Positions 43,727 to 53,492 of a stretch of 64,000 nucleotides of DNA are shown in pieces; the stretch's first letter is position 1, and the number at the start of each line of letters is the position of its first letter. The stretch is from positions 1-64,000 of the forward strand of contig DATJAY010000005.1 of the NCBI GenBank assembly GCA_035515795.1. The letters run 5' to 3'. The stretch is from Candidatus Acidiferrales bacterium. GTDB taxonomy: Bacteria; Bacteroidota; Ignavibacteria; Kryptoniales; JAKASW01. The translations under genes and the position numbers were made by a program. A model generated the notes under the pieces. That model was not told the origin of the DNA. It made no database searches and saw only the letters and a program-made list of their open reading frames with translations.

Positions 43727-43836
43727 TCAACCGGCACCATCGATGACCCCTTTTCTTTCTTACGGGTCCTCATTTCGCAGGGTGTACCGAGACGGTACCT
43801 ATCAAACTATCATGGCTAAGAGCGGAAGGTGCTAAA

Positions 43837-45294
43837 TTGACTTTGATACTAAATCGAAGACACATAAGGTCACCTTTTTTTGTCTTTGCCTTCCTTTCTC
43901 TTGCGGTTACCGCGGCTCAAAATCGATCCGGGCAGAAAATTCTTGCGACCGTCGATGGCAAGGTAATTACTGTCGAAGAGTTCAAACAAAGAAGCGAGTT
44001 TATTCCACGACCAATTCCATTCGAGGATAAAAATACCACTCTTAACAATCTGATATCGGAAAAGCTCCTCGCGATAGAAGCGGAACGGCACAAGCTCCCG
44101 CTGAGCCGTGAAATGCTCGACAACATAAGAGGCATCAAAGAGCAAAAAATGCGAGAGGAGCTTTATTACGCCGAGGCATACGACAAGGTCGAGTTAGATA
44201 TCAATAACGTGAAAAACGCATGCAGACTTTCACAACGCGAATACACTGTCGAATATTGTACGATAAGCAGCGGAAAGCTGGCGCGTGCAATGAAGACGGT
44301 GAAGAATCAACTTCCGCAGTTCAGCGACAGTCTGTTCTTGGCCGAGGAGAAAACTCTGAACAGGAAACCTGTCCATGATGTGAAATTCGATGACCCCGAT
44401 GACGATGCGATCCATGATGCTTTGTTTGCAAAGCTCCTGAATGTTGGCACAGTTGTCGGTCCGATCAAACTTAGCGACGGTCAACATATACTAATCAAAG
44501 TAACTAATTGGGCGGATCATCCGATCCTGGGTGGCGAGGACGAAGTGGTTAGATGGAATGAAGTCCAGAGTAAGTTGCACCGAATCGAGGGAGACAAATT
44601 GTGGCGCGCCTATGAGTCAAAGGTAATGCGCGGGAAGAAATTGGATTTCAACAGAGAGACATTTGAGGTCCTCTCTAACTGGGCAATGGAAAAATACTTA
44701 AGCAGACAGGATTCCACGAGATTCAGAATAAGTGAAATTCCCGTCAGGCCCAACATCGATCTGGATTCGCCATTCTTCACTTTGGACAAAAAGGTGTGGA
44801 CTGTCGGCGATTTCCGGGACGAAGTGATGTCTCATCCACTCGTTTTTAGAAACACCGATGCAGATTCCACGAACTTCAAAAGACAATTTGAGTTGGCAGT
44901 CGTCGATCTGATGAGAGATCATTTCCTGACGCGGAATGCTTACAGGGAACATTTGGATACTACTGCAGATGCAAGAATCTCTGAAGAGATGTGGAAGGAT
45001 TCCTTTATGTCGGGCTATGAAGCGAAGAGCATCATGGATGCCGCGTTGGATAAGGGGTTAATCAAAGAAAGCGATAATCTTGGAAAGATAAAGTTTTGGG
45101 ATGCGTATCTGGACAGTTTGCAGGGAGTCTACAGCGATTCTATTCGCATAAACTGCAACGAATTCAAGAAAATCAATCTGACGCATGTAGATATGGTTGC
45201 ATGGCAGCCGCAGAACCCATATCCTCTTGTCGTTCCCAATTTCCCGGCTCTGATTGCTTCAGGAGACTTGAGGTACGCGGAGCGGGAGAAATAG
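43837..45294 (+). CDS. SurA-like periplasmic chaperone / parvulin-type peptidyl-prolyl isomerase
   Basis: A 485-residue protein starting at TTG 43837 with GGAAGG 7 bases upstream; no ATG fits the signal peptide (RSPFFVFAFLSLAVTAAQ). KILATVDGKVITVEEFKQR is the usual SurA N-domain entry, followed by LNNLISEKLLAIEAERH. YTVEYCTISSG... through VVGPIKLSDGQHILIKVTNW is a reduced parvulin domain. The remainder is helical. SurA-type proteins escort outer-membrane barrels through the periplasm. Its place 41 bases upstream of a TonB-dependent receptor gene suggests service to that receptor. Confidence 0.78.
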   Translation: MTLILNRRHIRSPFFVFAFLSLAVTAAQNRSGQKILATVDGKVITVEEFKQRSEFIPRPIPFEDKNTTLNNLISEKLLAIEAERHKLPLSREMLDNIRGIKEQKMREELYYAEAYDKVELDINNVKNACRLSQREYTVEYCTISSGKLARAMKTVKNQLPQFSDSLFLAEEKTLNRKPVHDVKFDDPDDDAIHDALFAKLLNVGTVVGPIKLSDGQHILIKVTNWADHPILGGEDEVVRWNEVQSKLHRIEGDKLWRAYESKVMRGKKLDFNRETFEVLSNWAMEKYLSRQDSTRFRISEIPVRPNIDLDSPFFTLDKKVWTVGDFRDEVMSHPLVFRNTDADSTNFKRQFELAVVDLMRDHFLTRNAYREHLDTTADARISEEMWKDSFMSGYEAKSIMDAALDKGLIKESDNLGKIKFWDAYLDSLQGVYSDSIRINCNEFKKINLTHVDMVAWQPQNPYPLVVPNFPALIASGDLRYAEREK

Positions 45295-45335
45295 ATAATC
45301 GAAATAAGAACCCAATTAAATCGAGGCCAGGTCCT

Positions 45336-48300
45336 ATGAAAATTAGAATTACAATTTTGTTTCTGGTGCTTCTGCCATTGACGGCCGGCAAAGTACTAGG
45401 AGGTACAACCGGTAAGATAGCCGGTACGATTACCGACGCAACAACCAAAGAGCCGTTAATTGGCGCAAATGTCGTCATAAAAGGGACCACGATGGGCGCG
45501 TCGAGTGACCTCAACGGCAACTATGCCATATTGAATGTCCAGCCGGGTGTTTACACTCTGGTTTTTTCGATGGTTGGATACCAGAGAGCCGAGGTTCAAG
45601 ATGTTCAGGTGAACATAGATTTGACGACGGCCGTAAATATGGAATTGAGCGAGGCTGCGGTCCAGAGCGAGACCGTCGTGGTCACCGCCGAAAGGAGGCC
45701 GCTGGTACAAAAGGACATGACTTCGTCTCTTTCGACAGTGACTGCAAGTGAGATTCAAGCTCTGCCCGTCGACAATGTCCAGCAGGTGCTGAGGCTAGAC
45801 GCCGGCATAGTCATGAGCAGCGGTCAGATCACTATTCGCGGAGGGAGACCAGGCGAGGTTGCATATTGGGTCGACGGTGTCGCAACCACCGACGTTTACA
45901 ACAACTCGATGACCCTGTCGGTTGAAAACTCTTCGATTCAGGAGCTTCAGGTCGTTAGCGGTACCTTCAATGCCGAATATGGTCAGGCAATGTCGGGGAT
46001 CGTCAATATTGTCACGAAGGACGGCGGCCAGAATTATTCCGGACAAATAAGAGCTTATGGCGGTAATTATCTAAGCAATGACGGAACATTTAGCGTATAC
46101 AAGAGTCTTGTCACGGCGCAAGACCCTGTAACAAATCAGAATGGTGTCAACACGACCGAGATTACAGGCGGCAATAAAGTCTATCCGCTTGAGCAGGTGC
46201 ACCCAGTTTATGATGGAGAGTTTACTCTAAGCGGTCCCGTACCACTATTGGAAAATTATCTGACATTTTTTACGAACGAACGTTACTACAACAATCCCGG
46301 ATATTTCTACGGGGTTAGCTGGTTCTTGCCCGATGGCGTGCCGGGTGATAGTTCAGTCGTGCCGATGAACCCCTATCGAAATATCTCGACCCAGGGAAAA
46401 CTCACCTTGAAATTAGGCAGCACAATAAAGACGAGCTATGAGATTTTTTACAACAAGTGGAACAGAGACCGGACTTATTACCCATTCAGTTCGAACGATT
46501 TCCCTTATAGTTTCAATTCTCACGACTACTTGTACGACCCCGGTGGATTGCCCCAGTCCTTCGGAGACTCTTACACACACATATTTACGTTGAGTCATGA
46601 CATTTCCCCTTCAACTTTTTACGAAGTGCATGTCAGCAGATATTCCTCGGCGATGAGTCAATACGTATTTGCCGGCCCGACCCAATCTGTGAAATATCTT
46701 ATAAGTGTTAATGCGGACTCGACCAAGAGCCCGCCAATTGTTGCCGAGACTTTTGATCCGAGCACACCTGCAGGGAAGGCACACCTGCAAGACCTTATTC
46801 AAGAGGGAGCACAGTATACTTACGTGCCCGATCCCAGCGGTCCTGACGGCTACATTCAACCAAACACCGACGGGAGCTACAATGCACCAGCTTCTTACAG
46901 CTTCATGAACCAGGGCATGGACCCGACCCACACATACCGTAGCACCGCGTACTGGGACGCCAAGCTCGATTTGACAAGTCAGATAAACAAATCTCATCAG
47001 CTCAAGTTTGGGGCGGAGGCCCGACTTCATGAGCTTACATTGGATCGTTATCAAATCGTTCCGGCGACCGATTCGACAGGATCGGTGGTAACGCCGTTTG
47101 TGCCTGCCGTGCCGGATCCATCAAGCATCTACAGAAGCATGTATGATAGAAAGCCGCGCGAGTTTTCGGCCTACGTTCAGGACAAAATGGAATTCAACGA
47201 CATAATTGTCAACGTCGGTTTGAGGTATGATTACTTCAATGCTGAGTCGTACATTCCTACCGATCCTACAGACCCTGACATATATTCTCCATTTAAACCT
47301 GAGCACACGTATAAGGGTTGGATTCCGATGCCGACGGATTATCAAGGGGCGTTGAGCCAATGGATTGCAGACAACCTGGCTTCAGGTAATTTCACCGAAT
47401 ACACCCCCGCTGAACGCAGAGCCTTCATGTTAAAAAAGGTTGACCCGAAGACGGCTTTTAGCCCCAGGCTTGGGATCGCATTTCCTATTACGGATCGAGG
47501 AGTGATCCACTTCTCTTATGGTCATTTCTTCCAGATACCGGAATTCCAATATCTTTATAGTGATCCGGATTTCAAGATCAGCAGCGGCACCGCTACCAAT
47601 GCGGCACTATTTGGGAACCCGGACCTGAAACCGCAGCGAACTGTCATGTACGAGATCGGGTTGCAGCAGCAGTTAAGCGACGACATCGGAGTTGACTTGA
47701 CCCTCTTTTACAGAGATGTGCGCGACTGGGTCGGAACAAGCGATGCGCCAATTACAACCGCGCAGGTCGGTGTAACATACGCAATGTTTGAGAACAAGGA
47801 TTATGAAAATGTGCGTGGTGTGACCCTAAAATTTGACAAACGATTCGATAACAATTTCTCCTTCCGGGTCGACTACACGTTCCAGGTTGCAGAAGGAACC
47901 TATTCAAATCCCACAGATGCTTACAATGCAATTCTGAATAATCAGGCGCCGGTTCTTGCCCTTGTTCCGATGAACTGGGACCAAAGGCACACGCTCAACG
48001 CTGAGTTAGTATATAGCAAGAGCGATTGGACGATCTCGCTGATCGGAACCTACTGGAGCGGACAACCGTACACCCCGAGCTTCCCATCAGCCGAAGCTAC
48101 AGGTGCTTCTGCAGTAACAGGCCTGACTACCAATAGCGCATACAAACCTGACCAGAAAGATATTGATTTGACCGTGAGCAAAAGAATCCGGTTTGGTTCT
48201 TCCACATACGTCGAGCTTTTCATAAATGTTTACAACTTGCTCGATCAGAGAGATGCATTGGGTGTTTACGGTGACACTGGAAGCCCTGATTACACAACCA

Positions 48301-48428
48301 ACCCTCTGCGGCTGTCACAGATTTCTTACAATTCAAGCCGAGTAGGTACTCCTGACGAATATGTTGTTCAACCCGGTTGGTTCACCTCGCCGCGTCAGGT
48401 CCAAGTCGGAGTGTCATTAGGATTTTAA
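45336..48428 (+). CDS. TonB-dependent receptor, SusC-like
   Basis: A 1030-residue outer-membrane receptor. The ATG at 45336 begins a signal peptide (MKIRITILFLVLLPLTAGKVLG). Residues about 27-110 are a carboxypeptidase-regulatory-like domain (GKIAGTITDATTKEPLIGANVVIKGTTMG...LNGNYAILNVQPG). The plug follows (SETVVVTAERRPLVQ... IQALPVDNVQQVLRLDAG ... IRGGRPGEVAYWVDG... YGQAMSGIVNIVTKDGG), then a 22-strand-type barrel ending in the outer-membrane signature VQVGVSLGF. No SusD gene is nearby; the partner may be the large T9SS protein encoded next. The likely substrate is xylan oligosaccharides, judged from the adjacent xylanase. Confidence 0.9.
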   Translation: MKIRITILFLVLLPLTAGKVLGGTTGKIAGTITDATTKEPLIGANVVIKGTTMGASSDLNGNYAILNVQPGVYTLVFSMVGYQRAEVQDVQVNIDLTTAVNMELSEAAVQSETVVVTAERRPLVQKDMTSSLSTVTASEIQALPVDNVQQVLRLDAGIVMSSGQITIRGGRPGEVAYWVDGVATTDVYNNSMTLSVENSSIQELQVVSGTFNAEYGQAMSGIVNIVTKDGGQNYSGQIRAYGGNYLSNDGTFSVYKSLVTAQDPVTNQNGVNTTEITGGNKVYPLEQVHPVYDGEFTLSGPVPLLENYLTFFTNERYYNNPGYFYGVSWFLPDGVPGDSSVVPMNPYRNISTQGKLTLKLGSTIKTSYEIFYNKWNRDRTYYPFSSNDFPYSFNSHDYLYDPGGLPQSFGDSYTHIFTLSHDISPSTFYEVHVSRYSSAMSQYVFAGPTQSVKYLISVNADSTKSPPIVAETFDPSTPAGKAHLQDLIQEGAQYTYVPDPSGPDGYIQPNTDGSYNAPASYSFMNQGMDPTHTYRSTAYWDAKLDLTSQINKSHQLKFGAEARLHELTLDRYQIVPATDSTGSVVTPFVPAVPDPSSIYRSMYDRKPREFSAYVQDKMEFNDIIVNVGLRYDYFNAESYIPTDPTDPDIYSPFKPEHTYKGWIPMPTDYQGALSQWIADNLASGNFTEYTPAERRAFMLKKVDPKTAFSPRLGIAFPITDRGVIHFSYGHFFQIPEFQYLYSDPDFKISSGTATNAALFGNPDLKPQRTVMYEIGLQQQLSDDIGVDLTLFYRDVRDWVGTSDAPITTAQVGVTYAMFENKDYENVRGVTLKFDKRFDNNFSFRVDYTFQVAEGTYSNPTDAYNAILNNQAPVLALVPMNWDQRHTLNAELVYSKSDWTISLIGTYWSGQPYTPSFPSAEATGASAVTGLTTNSAYKPDQKDIDLTVSKRIRFGSSTYVELFINVYNLLDQRDALGVYGDTGSPDYTTNPLRLSQISYNSSRVGTPDEYVVQPGWFTSPRQVQVGVSLGF

Positions 48429-48450
48429 ATGAGAATTAGGAGATAATAGA

Positions 48451-51400
48451 ATGAAGAGGCTCTTGTATTTTGTTTCGGCTTTACTTTCTATGGTCGGACT
48501 TTTCAAGTCGACAGTAATTGCCCAAATGGAAAATCTGCACGGAGATGACAGAGAGTACCGTATCGGAATGCATTCCGGCAACCAGTTCAGGACAACCTTT
48601 TTCAATGACGGAACATGGGGCGGACAGACTCAGAATTATCCGGGAATGAGCATCGTCAAGACAGATATTCCCGGCGAATGGCCGATAAACAGCGGGCACT
48701 GGTATCTCATCGATGGAGACACGTACGTACTTTCCGAGGTTGCCGACAACTACGATCCTATAAATCACCGTCTCTTATTGGCTCCCGGGACCGTGCGGCA
48801 CGTCGAGAGCACTGTCAAAGCAGCTCCCGGAGGTGGTACACAGGGGGACAAGGATCCGGTGACTAATGCATGGTGGACTTTTCTCCCTCTTCCGGGATTT
48901 GCCAATCCGAACGATCAATTGATAGCAATGGCGAAAGGAGGCCAACAATGGTTCGACTACACCAAGGGGGCAGGGTCGTGGCCCCGTTCCTGGCCGGATG
49001 TGGCAGATCTGAAAAATCCGTATAAGATATATTCATCCGATGGCTGGGCCGGTTCATGGAACGGCTACTTTGGAAGGGACAAATTCAACGCGGATGAAGA
49101 AAGCTATTTCGTAGCGGATGATTACGCGAAACAGAAATTCCCTTCATTCAGGCCGGACACAAACGATGTAACGAGAGGCGGGCTGGGAATACGAATGTTC
49201 GTAAGAGGATTTCAATGGTCAAATACTCTGGTTCAAGATGCACTGTTTATCGTAAGCGATCTGGAAAACATCGGGACGTACCAGCATAACAAAGTTGTTT
49301 TCGGCTACAAGATCGGAAACAACATGGGGCAGACAAACAGCGGACCGGACGCGGGTGATGATGGCGGGAGTTACGATATTTCCAACAATCTTTCCTGGAC
49401 CTGGGACAATAACGGTCTCGGTGCTTCGGACTGGGGACCAACACCCGTTGGAATTTCCGGCGCGTGTTTGTTGGAGACGCCCGGTGATCCCTTTGACGGG
49501 ATTGACAATGACAATGATGGAAATCCAAATAGTCCGAACTACGGCATGGCGAACCATGAAGTCGGTGCAGTGCAGCTGGCGACAATCAACGGGCCGCAGA
49601 CTTTCTATGCTGGCTCCGGGCCAACCATCACCACAGATATGTTCCAGCCAAAAGTCCTTGGCATAGACGACAAGATTGTGCTGATCGATTACAGGGATCC
49701 GCATTACAAGCGTACTGTTACAACTTTTAGGCAGGCACTCGCTGATCAGGGGAAAGGGCCAGCGGATACTCTTGATATTACATTCGGCGGATTCGTTTAT
49801 GAATTTTGGGCGGGAGATACTCTGAAAGAGATCGGTGATAATTTGTTTGATGATAATCTGAACGGAATCATCGACGAAAACAGGGGAGTCGCAGATCCAT
49901 CGACGGGAATCATCAATTACCTTTATGTGGGGCACAAGTATATTGACTATGCTAATCCGGATCAGACAAGTAACGGTTCGCTCAATCCGCTGATAGATGA
50001 ACGACGAGACGATGGTGTCGATAACAACGGTAATTGGGTCAATCGCGATAGCTACGGACTTAATGACGATACGGGCCAGGATGGTTTAGGACCCGGCGAT
50101 CCGGGATATCCTGGAGCCGACAAGGGTGAAGGCGACGGCCTGCCCACTCCAGGAGAAACGCACTTTGATAAAACCGACATAAATGAGAGTGACATGGTCG
50201 GCTTAACGAGCTTCAATTTATATCAATGGAATACTGCTGACAAGTTTGGGAACGGAAAACAAGATGACGATCAGGGGTGGTGGAACAGGCTTGCGCCGGG
50301 TTCATTTTACGCATACGATCAGGCATCTAATGTTGAACTCGCGTTCGGAGCGGGTTATTTTCCATTGCCTCCTGGTGACATCGAGAGAATCTCTTACTCA
50401 TTCATCGTTGTTGCCGGTCCGTCAGGCGGCTGGACCGGAGGAGCCGGACCCGCAACGCCTCCGGACAACCTGCTGCAGGAAAAGGATTTCGTCCAGCTTG
50501 CCTACGATCAGAATTACAATTTCTCGAAACCTCCGGATATCCCTGTGATCACGTCGGTCGTAACCGGCAATCATAAGGTGACGCTGTTCTGGGACACGAG
50601 GGCAGAACGATCGAAGGATCCCATCAGCGGACACGACTTTGAAGGATACAAAATTTACCGCTCAACATATCCGGACTGGAGCGATATGGCCCCGATAACG
50701 GATGCACAAGGCAACGTCATCATGCGAAAGCCGTCGGCGCAATTTGATATCGATGAATCGCAGACTCCCGGTCTGGTTGATTCCACAAACACTACGGACT
50801 ATAAAGGCTATGCTGCTGTGCCTTACGCGCTGCAGGGCATCTACTTCTGGCTTGGCAATGATACCGGGCTGAGGCATTACTTCATCGATACGACCGCGGT
50901 AAATGGGATGACCTATTACTATGCGGTAACCTCGTACGACCATGGAGATGCAGCACATGATATTGCTCCAGCTGAATGCTCGAAATACGTTGCGCTTAAT
51001 CCGGATGGCACTTATGATCATGGTACTAACGTAATCCGAGTTGTTCCCAATTCCCCGGCAGCCGGCTACGTCCCGGCCGATCTTGATACGTCGAAGTTCA
51101 GGGCGGGCCTGAATAACACTGCTGATGGGGCACTCAGTTACAAGATCGTTGATGGCACGAAAGTCAAGGAAAATCACACATATCGTATTACGTTTGGGGA
51201 CAAAGACACGCTATATCAACCCACATCGACGCAGCAAGGTGAATACTACCAGGCTGCTACCCTGAAGACCACCGGAACTTTCACTCTGGTAGATACCACG
51301 TCGGGTGATACGGTTATATCAAATTCGCCGCTCTTCGCCGCAAATAACGACGAACTGGCATTGGTCAACCATGATGGTTTCTCGCTGTCGTTCCAGAACG

Positions 51401-52311
51401 ATCCGGCAATGCTGTACTTAGACTTCAGTCCAGCGGCGAAAGCAGGATGGGCAAGAAGAGCCCCCGAGGATAGTATCGATGCCGAGCCTCTTCCATACTA
51501 CATTTTTGTGCCGTACCGTTCAGGAGACACGAAACATATGCCAACTGATTTAATTCCAACGAATTCTTACGAGATCGATTTTGGAGAAGTTGGAGTTGAT
51601 ACCTCAAAGCCCTTCAAGAATTATGTACTGCCCAATATCTATCAGAAGGTCCCTGCGATTCCTGTAGACTTCACGATAAAAGACACGAAGACTGGCGAGA
51701 AGGTCGATTTCGCGTTCTTGGAAAGTGATACGATGCAAGGCGGCCCTGGAGTTTTTTCCTTCAGCAAAGTAAAAACGGGAGCCTCCGCCTCCGATGTTAT
51801 AATCTTCCTGAATCAAACCGACACAATTCCGGGATGGGCACTGAAGTTTAACGTGGATACCACGGCGAAGACAAGTGGCTATCCTCAGCCGGGTGATCGC
51901 TTGATTCTCCCAATGACTCATCCGTTTCTGTCAAACGACTCCTATACATTTACCACCAAGGCAGAAACGGTGGACTCAACGAAGGCAAAAGCCGAGATGG
52001 GCAAGATAAGAGTAGTTCCAAATCCGTATATCGTTACCAACTCATGGGAGCCTCACAACGTTTATTCCAATGGCCGTGGAACCAGAGAGCTGCATTTCAC
52101 TCACCTGCCTCAAAAATGCACGATCGATATTTTTGACGTGCGAGGACAGTTGATCAAGACGATCCATCACAATGCACCTATGGATGATGGTACAGAAGTG
52201 TGGAACATGTTGTCTAAGGATAATCTTGAGATCGCGTACGGCATCTACATCTACTACATAGATGCTCCCGGCGTCGGCAGGAAGATTGACAAGTTCGTTG
52301 TCATTAAATAG
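48451..52311 (+). CDS. Large secreted T9SS protein with Asp-rich calcium-binding-like motifs
   Basis: A 1286-residue protein with AGGAG before ATG 48451 and a signal peptide ending near STVIAQ. The middle part has several Asp/Asn-rich loops of thrombospondin-3/EF-hand style: DGIDNDNDGNPNSPNYG, DNLFDDNLNGIIDEN, DDGVDNNGNWVNRDS. A fibronectin-III-like segment follows (about 700-800: PDIPVITSVVTGNHKVTLFWD... GYKIYRST). The C-terminus is a T9SS domain (RVVPNPYIVTNSW... CTIDIFDVRGQLI... YGIYIYYIDA... DKFVVIK). It is encoded 22 bases after the TonB receptor gene and may stand in for SusD as the surface partner. I recognise no enzymatic motif. Confidence 0.8.
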   Translation: MKRLLYFVSALLSMVGLFKSTVIAQMENLHGDDREYRIGMHSGNQFRTTFFNDGTWGGQTQNYPGMSIVKTDIPGEWPINSGHWYLIDGDTYVLSEVADNYDPINHRLLLAPGTVRHVESTVKAAPGGGTQGDKDPVTNAWWTFLPLPGFANPNDQLIAMAKGGQQWFDYTKGAGSWPRSWPDVADLKNPYKIYSSDGWAGSWNGYFGRDKFNADEESYFVADDYAKQKFPSFRPDTNDVTRGGLGIRMFVRGFQWSNTLVQDALFIVSDLENIGTYQHNKVVFGYKIGNNMGQTNSGPDAGDDGGSYDISNNLSWTWDNNGLGASDWGPTPVGISGACLLETPGDPFDGIDNDNDGNPNSPNYGMANHEVGAVQLATINGPQTFYAGSGPTITTDMFQPKVLGIDDKIVLIDYRDPHYKRTVTTFRQALADQGKGPADTLDITFGGFVYEFWAGDTLKEIGDNLFDDNLNGIIDENRGVADPSTGIINYLYVGHKYIDYANPDQTSNGSLNPLIDERRDDGVDNNGNWVNRDSYGLNDDTGQDGLGPGDPGYPGADKGEGDGLPTPGETHFDKTDINESDMVGLTSFNLYQWNTADKFGNGKQDDDQGWWNRLAPGSFYAYDQASNVELAFGAGYFPLPPGDIERISYSFIVVAGPSGGWTGGAGPATPPDNLLQEKDFVQLAYDQNYNFSKPPDIPVITSVVTGNHKVTLFWDTRAERSKDPISGHDFEGYKIYRSTYPDWSDMAPITDAQGNVIMRKPSAQFDIDESQTPGLVDSTNTTDYKGYAAVPYALQGIYFWLGNDTGLRHYFIDTTAVNGMTYYYAVTSYDHGDAAHDIAPAECSKYVALNPDGTYDHGTNVIRVVPNSPAAGYVPADLDTSKFRAGLNNTADGALSYKIVDGTKVKENHTYRITFGDKDTLYQPTSTQQGEYYQAATLKTTGTFTLVDTTSGDTVISNSPLFAANNDELALVNHDGFSLSFQNDPAMLYLDFSPAAKAGWARRAPEDSIDAEPLPYYIFVPYRSGDTKHMPTDLIPTNSYEIDFGEVGVDTSKPFKNYVLPNIYQKVPAIPVDFTIKDTKTGEKVDFAFLESDTMQGGPGVFSFSKVKTGASASDVIIFLNQTDTIPGWALKFNVDTTAKTSGYPQPGDRLILPMTHPFLSNDSYTFTTKAETVDSTKAKAEMGKIRVVPNPYIVTNSWEPHNVYSNGRGTRELHFTHLPQKCTIDIFDVRGQLIKTIHHNAPMDDGTEVWNMLSKDNLEIAYGIYIYYIDAPGVGRKIDKFVVIK

Positions 52312-52380
52312 GGAGAGAATAAAATGAACACAACAGGCAAACATATGATTTCCTTCCCTTTCAAAACTGGAGTCTCGAAA

Positions 52381-53403
52381 ATGAAGGTATTCGTTTTGTT
52401 GATGCTTCTTTTGACCGCCGTGTTGAATCTGGAATCGCGCGCGCAGGGAGTCAGCAAGGTTGGGACTACTGCCGCAGGATTCCTGGCAATAGATGTCGGT
52501 CCCCGTGGAACAGCCATGGGCAGTGCGTATGTGTCTGTAGCAGACGATCCAACTGCGATGTACTGGAACCCTGCCGGCATTGCCAGGATAGACGGCTTCG
52601 AGGCGTCATTCTCGAATACGAAATGGATCGCGGACTTGTCGTTTAATTATGCGGCCGCAGCCTTGAGCCTCGGAAATTTTGGCAGCCTTGGTCTGAATGC
52701 GACATTTCTTACCATGGGCCAGATTGAGCAGACCACGGTCGACAACCCGGATGGTACAGGCGTATTTTTCGACGCGGCGAGTTACTCATTCGGCATAAGC
52801 TATGCGCGCAATTTGACGGACCAATTTGCAGTCGGCGTTAGCGGCAAGTATATCAACGAGAGATTGTATAACGAAAGCGCGACAGGATTTGCTCTTGACG
52901 TCGGAGCGTTGTTCGACACACATCTCGATGGATTGAAGCTTGGCATGAGCATCTCAAATTACGGGACGAAAATGCAGCTGAGCGGACGTGACTTAACCGT
53001 GCAGGTTGATACAGACCCAAGTATTTCAGGCAACAACCCGAACATCAACAGCCAGCTGCAGACCGATGCGTATGACCTGCCGTTACTCTTTCGCGTCGGC
53101 GTCTCAATGGATGTTCTCAAGGGAGCGTACAACAGCAACCTGATTTTGTCCGCCGATGCGCTTCACCCAAGTGACGACGTGGAGTCCGTCAACGTGGGCG
53201 GTGAGTACTCTTTTGACAATCTGATTTTCCTGAGAGCAGGATACAAAGGACTTTTCAACCCCGACTCTCAGCAGGGCTTAAATCTGGGCGCCGGCGTACG
53301 GTACAATGTGGTCGGCTCGACTACCGTCATTTTTGACTACTCTTATATAAAATTCGGTGTGCTTGGCAACATCAACAGTTTCAGTGTAAGCCTGGGGCTT
53401 TGA
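52381..53403 (+). CDS. PorV/PorQ-family outer-membrane protein
   Basis: A 340-residue protein. ATG 52381 is chosen because GGAG lies 8 bases before it and a signal peptide starts there (MKVFVLLMLLLTAVLNLESRAQ); ATG 52324, with its own GGAGAG, would add 19 residues in front of the signal. SKVGTTAAGFLAIDVGPRGTAMGSAYVSVADDPTAMYWNPAGIAR is the family hallmark, followed by a FadL-like barrel ending FSVSLGL. PorV shuttles T9SS substrates from the translocon to the attachment complex. A locus-specific copy between two T9SS cargo genes suggests a dedicated shuttle. Confidence 0.85.
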   Translation: MKVFVLLMLLLTAVLNLESRAQGVSKVGTTAAGFLAIDVGPRGTAMGSAYVSVADDPTAMYWNPAGIARIDGFEASFSNTKWIADLSFNYAAAALSLGNFGSLGLNATFLTMGQIEQTTVDNPDGTGVFFDAASYSFGISYARNLTDQFAVGVSGKYINERLYNESATGFALDVGALFDTHLDGLKLGMSISNYGTKMQLSGRDLTVQVDTDPSISGNNPNINSQLQTDAYDLPLLFRVGVSMDVLKGAYNSNLILSADALHPSDDVESVNVGGEYSFDNLIFLRAGYKGLFNPDSQQGLNLGAGVRYNVVGSTTVIFDYSYIKFGVLGNINSFSVSLGL

Positions 53404-53492
53404 AGCTTGAAATGCAAATACAATACGCCCAGGTGTGATTCTAATTTGTTTGGATTTCTTTGCTGAGATTTCAAAAACCTTATGGAGGAAAT

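Larger units (their letters stand above)
43215..43836. other. Divergent control region between nagB and the xylan locus
   Basis: About 620 bases between divergent genes. It holds two operator-like palindromes (43290-43307 and 43580-43595), a 19-codon open frame with a strong ribosome binding site (43667-43726), and GGAAGG at 43824-43829 that serves the TTG start at 43837. No other gene is visible. Promoters for both directions must lie here. Confidence 0.6.
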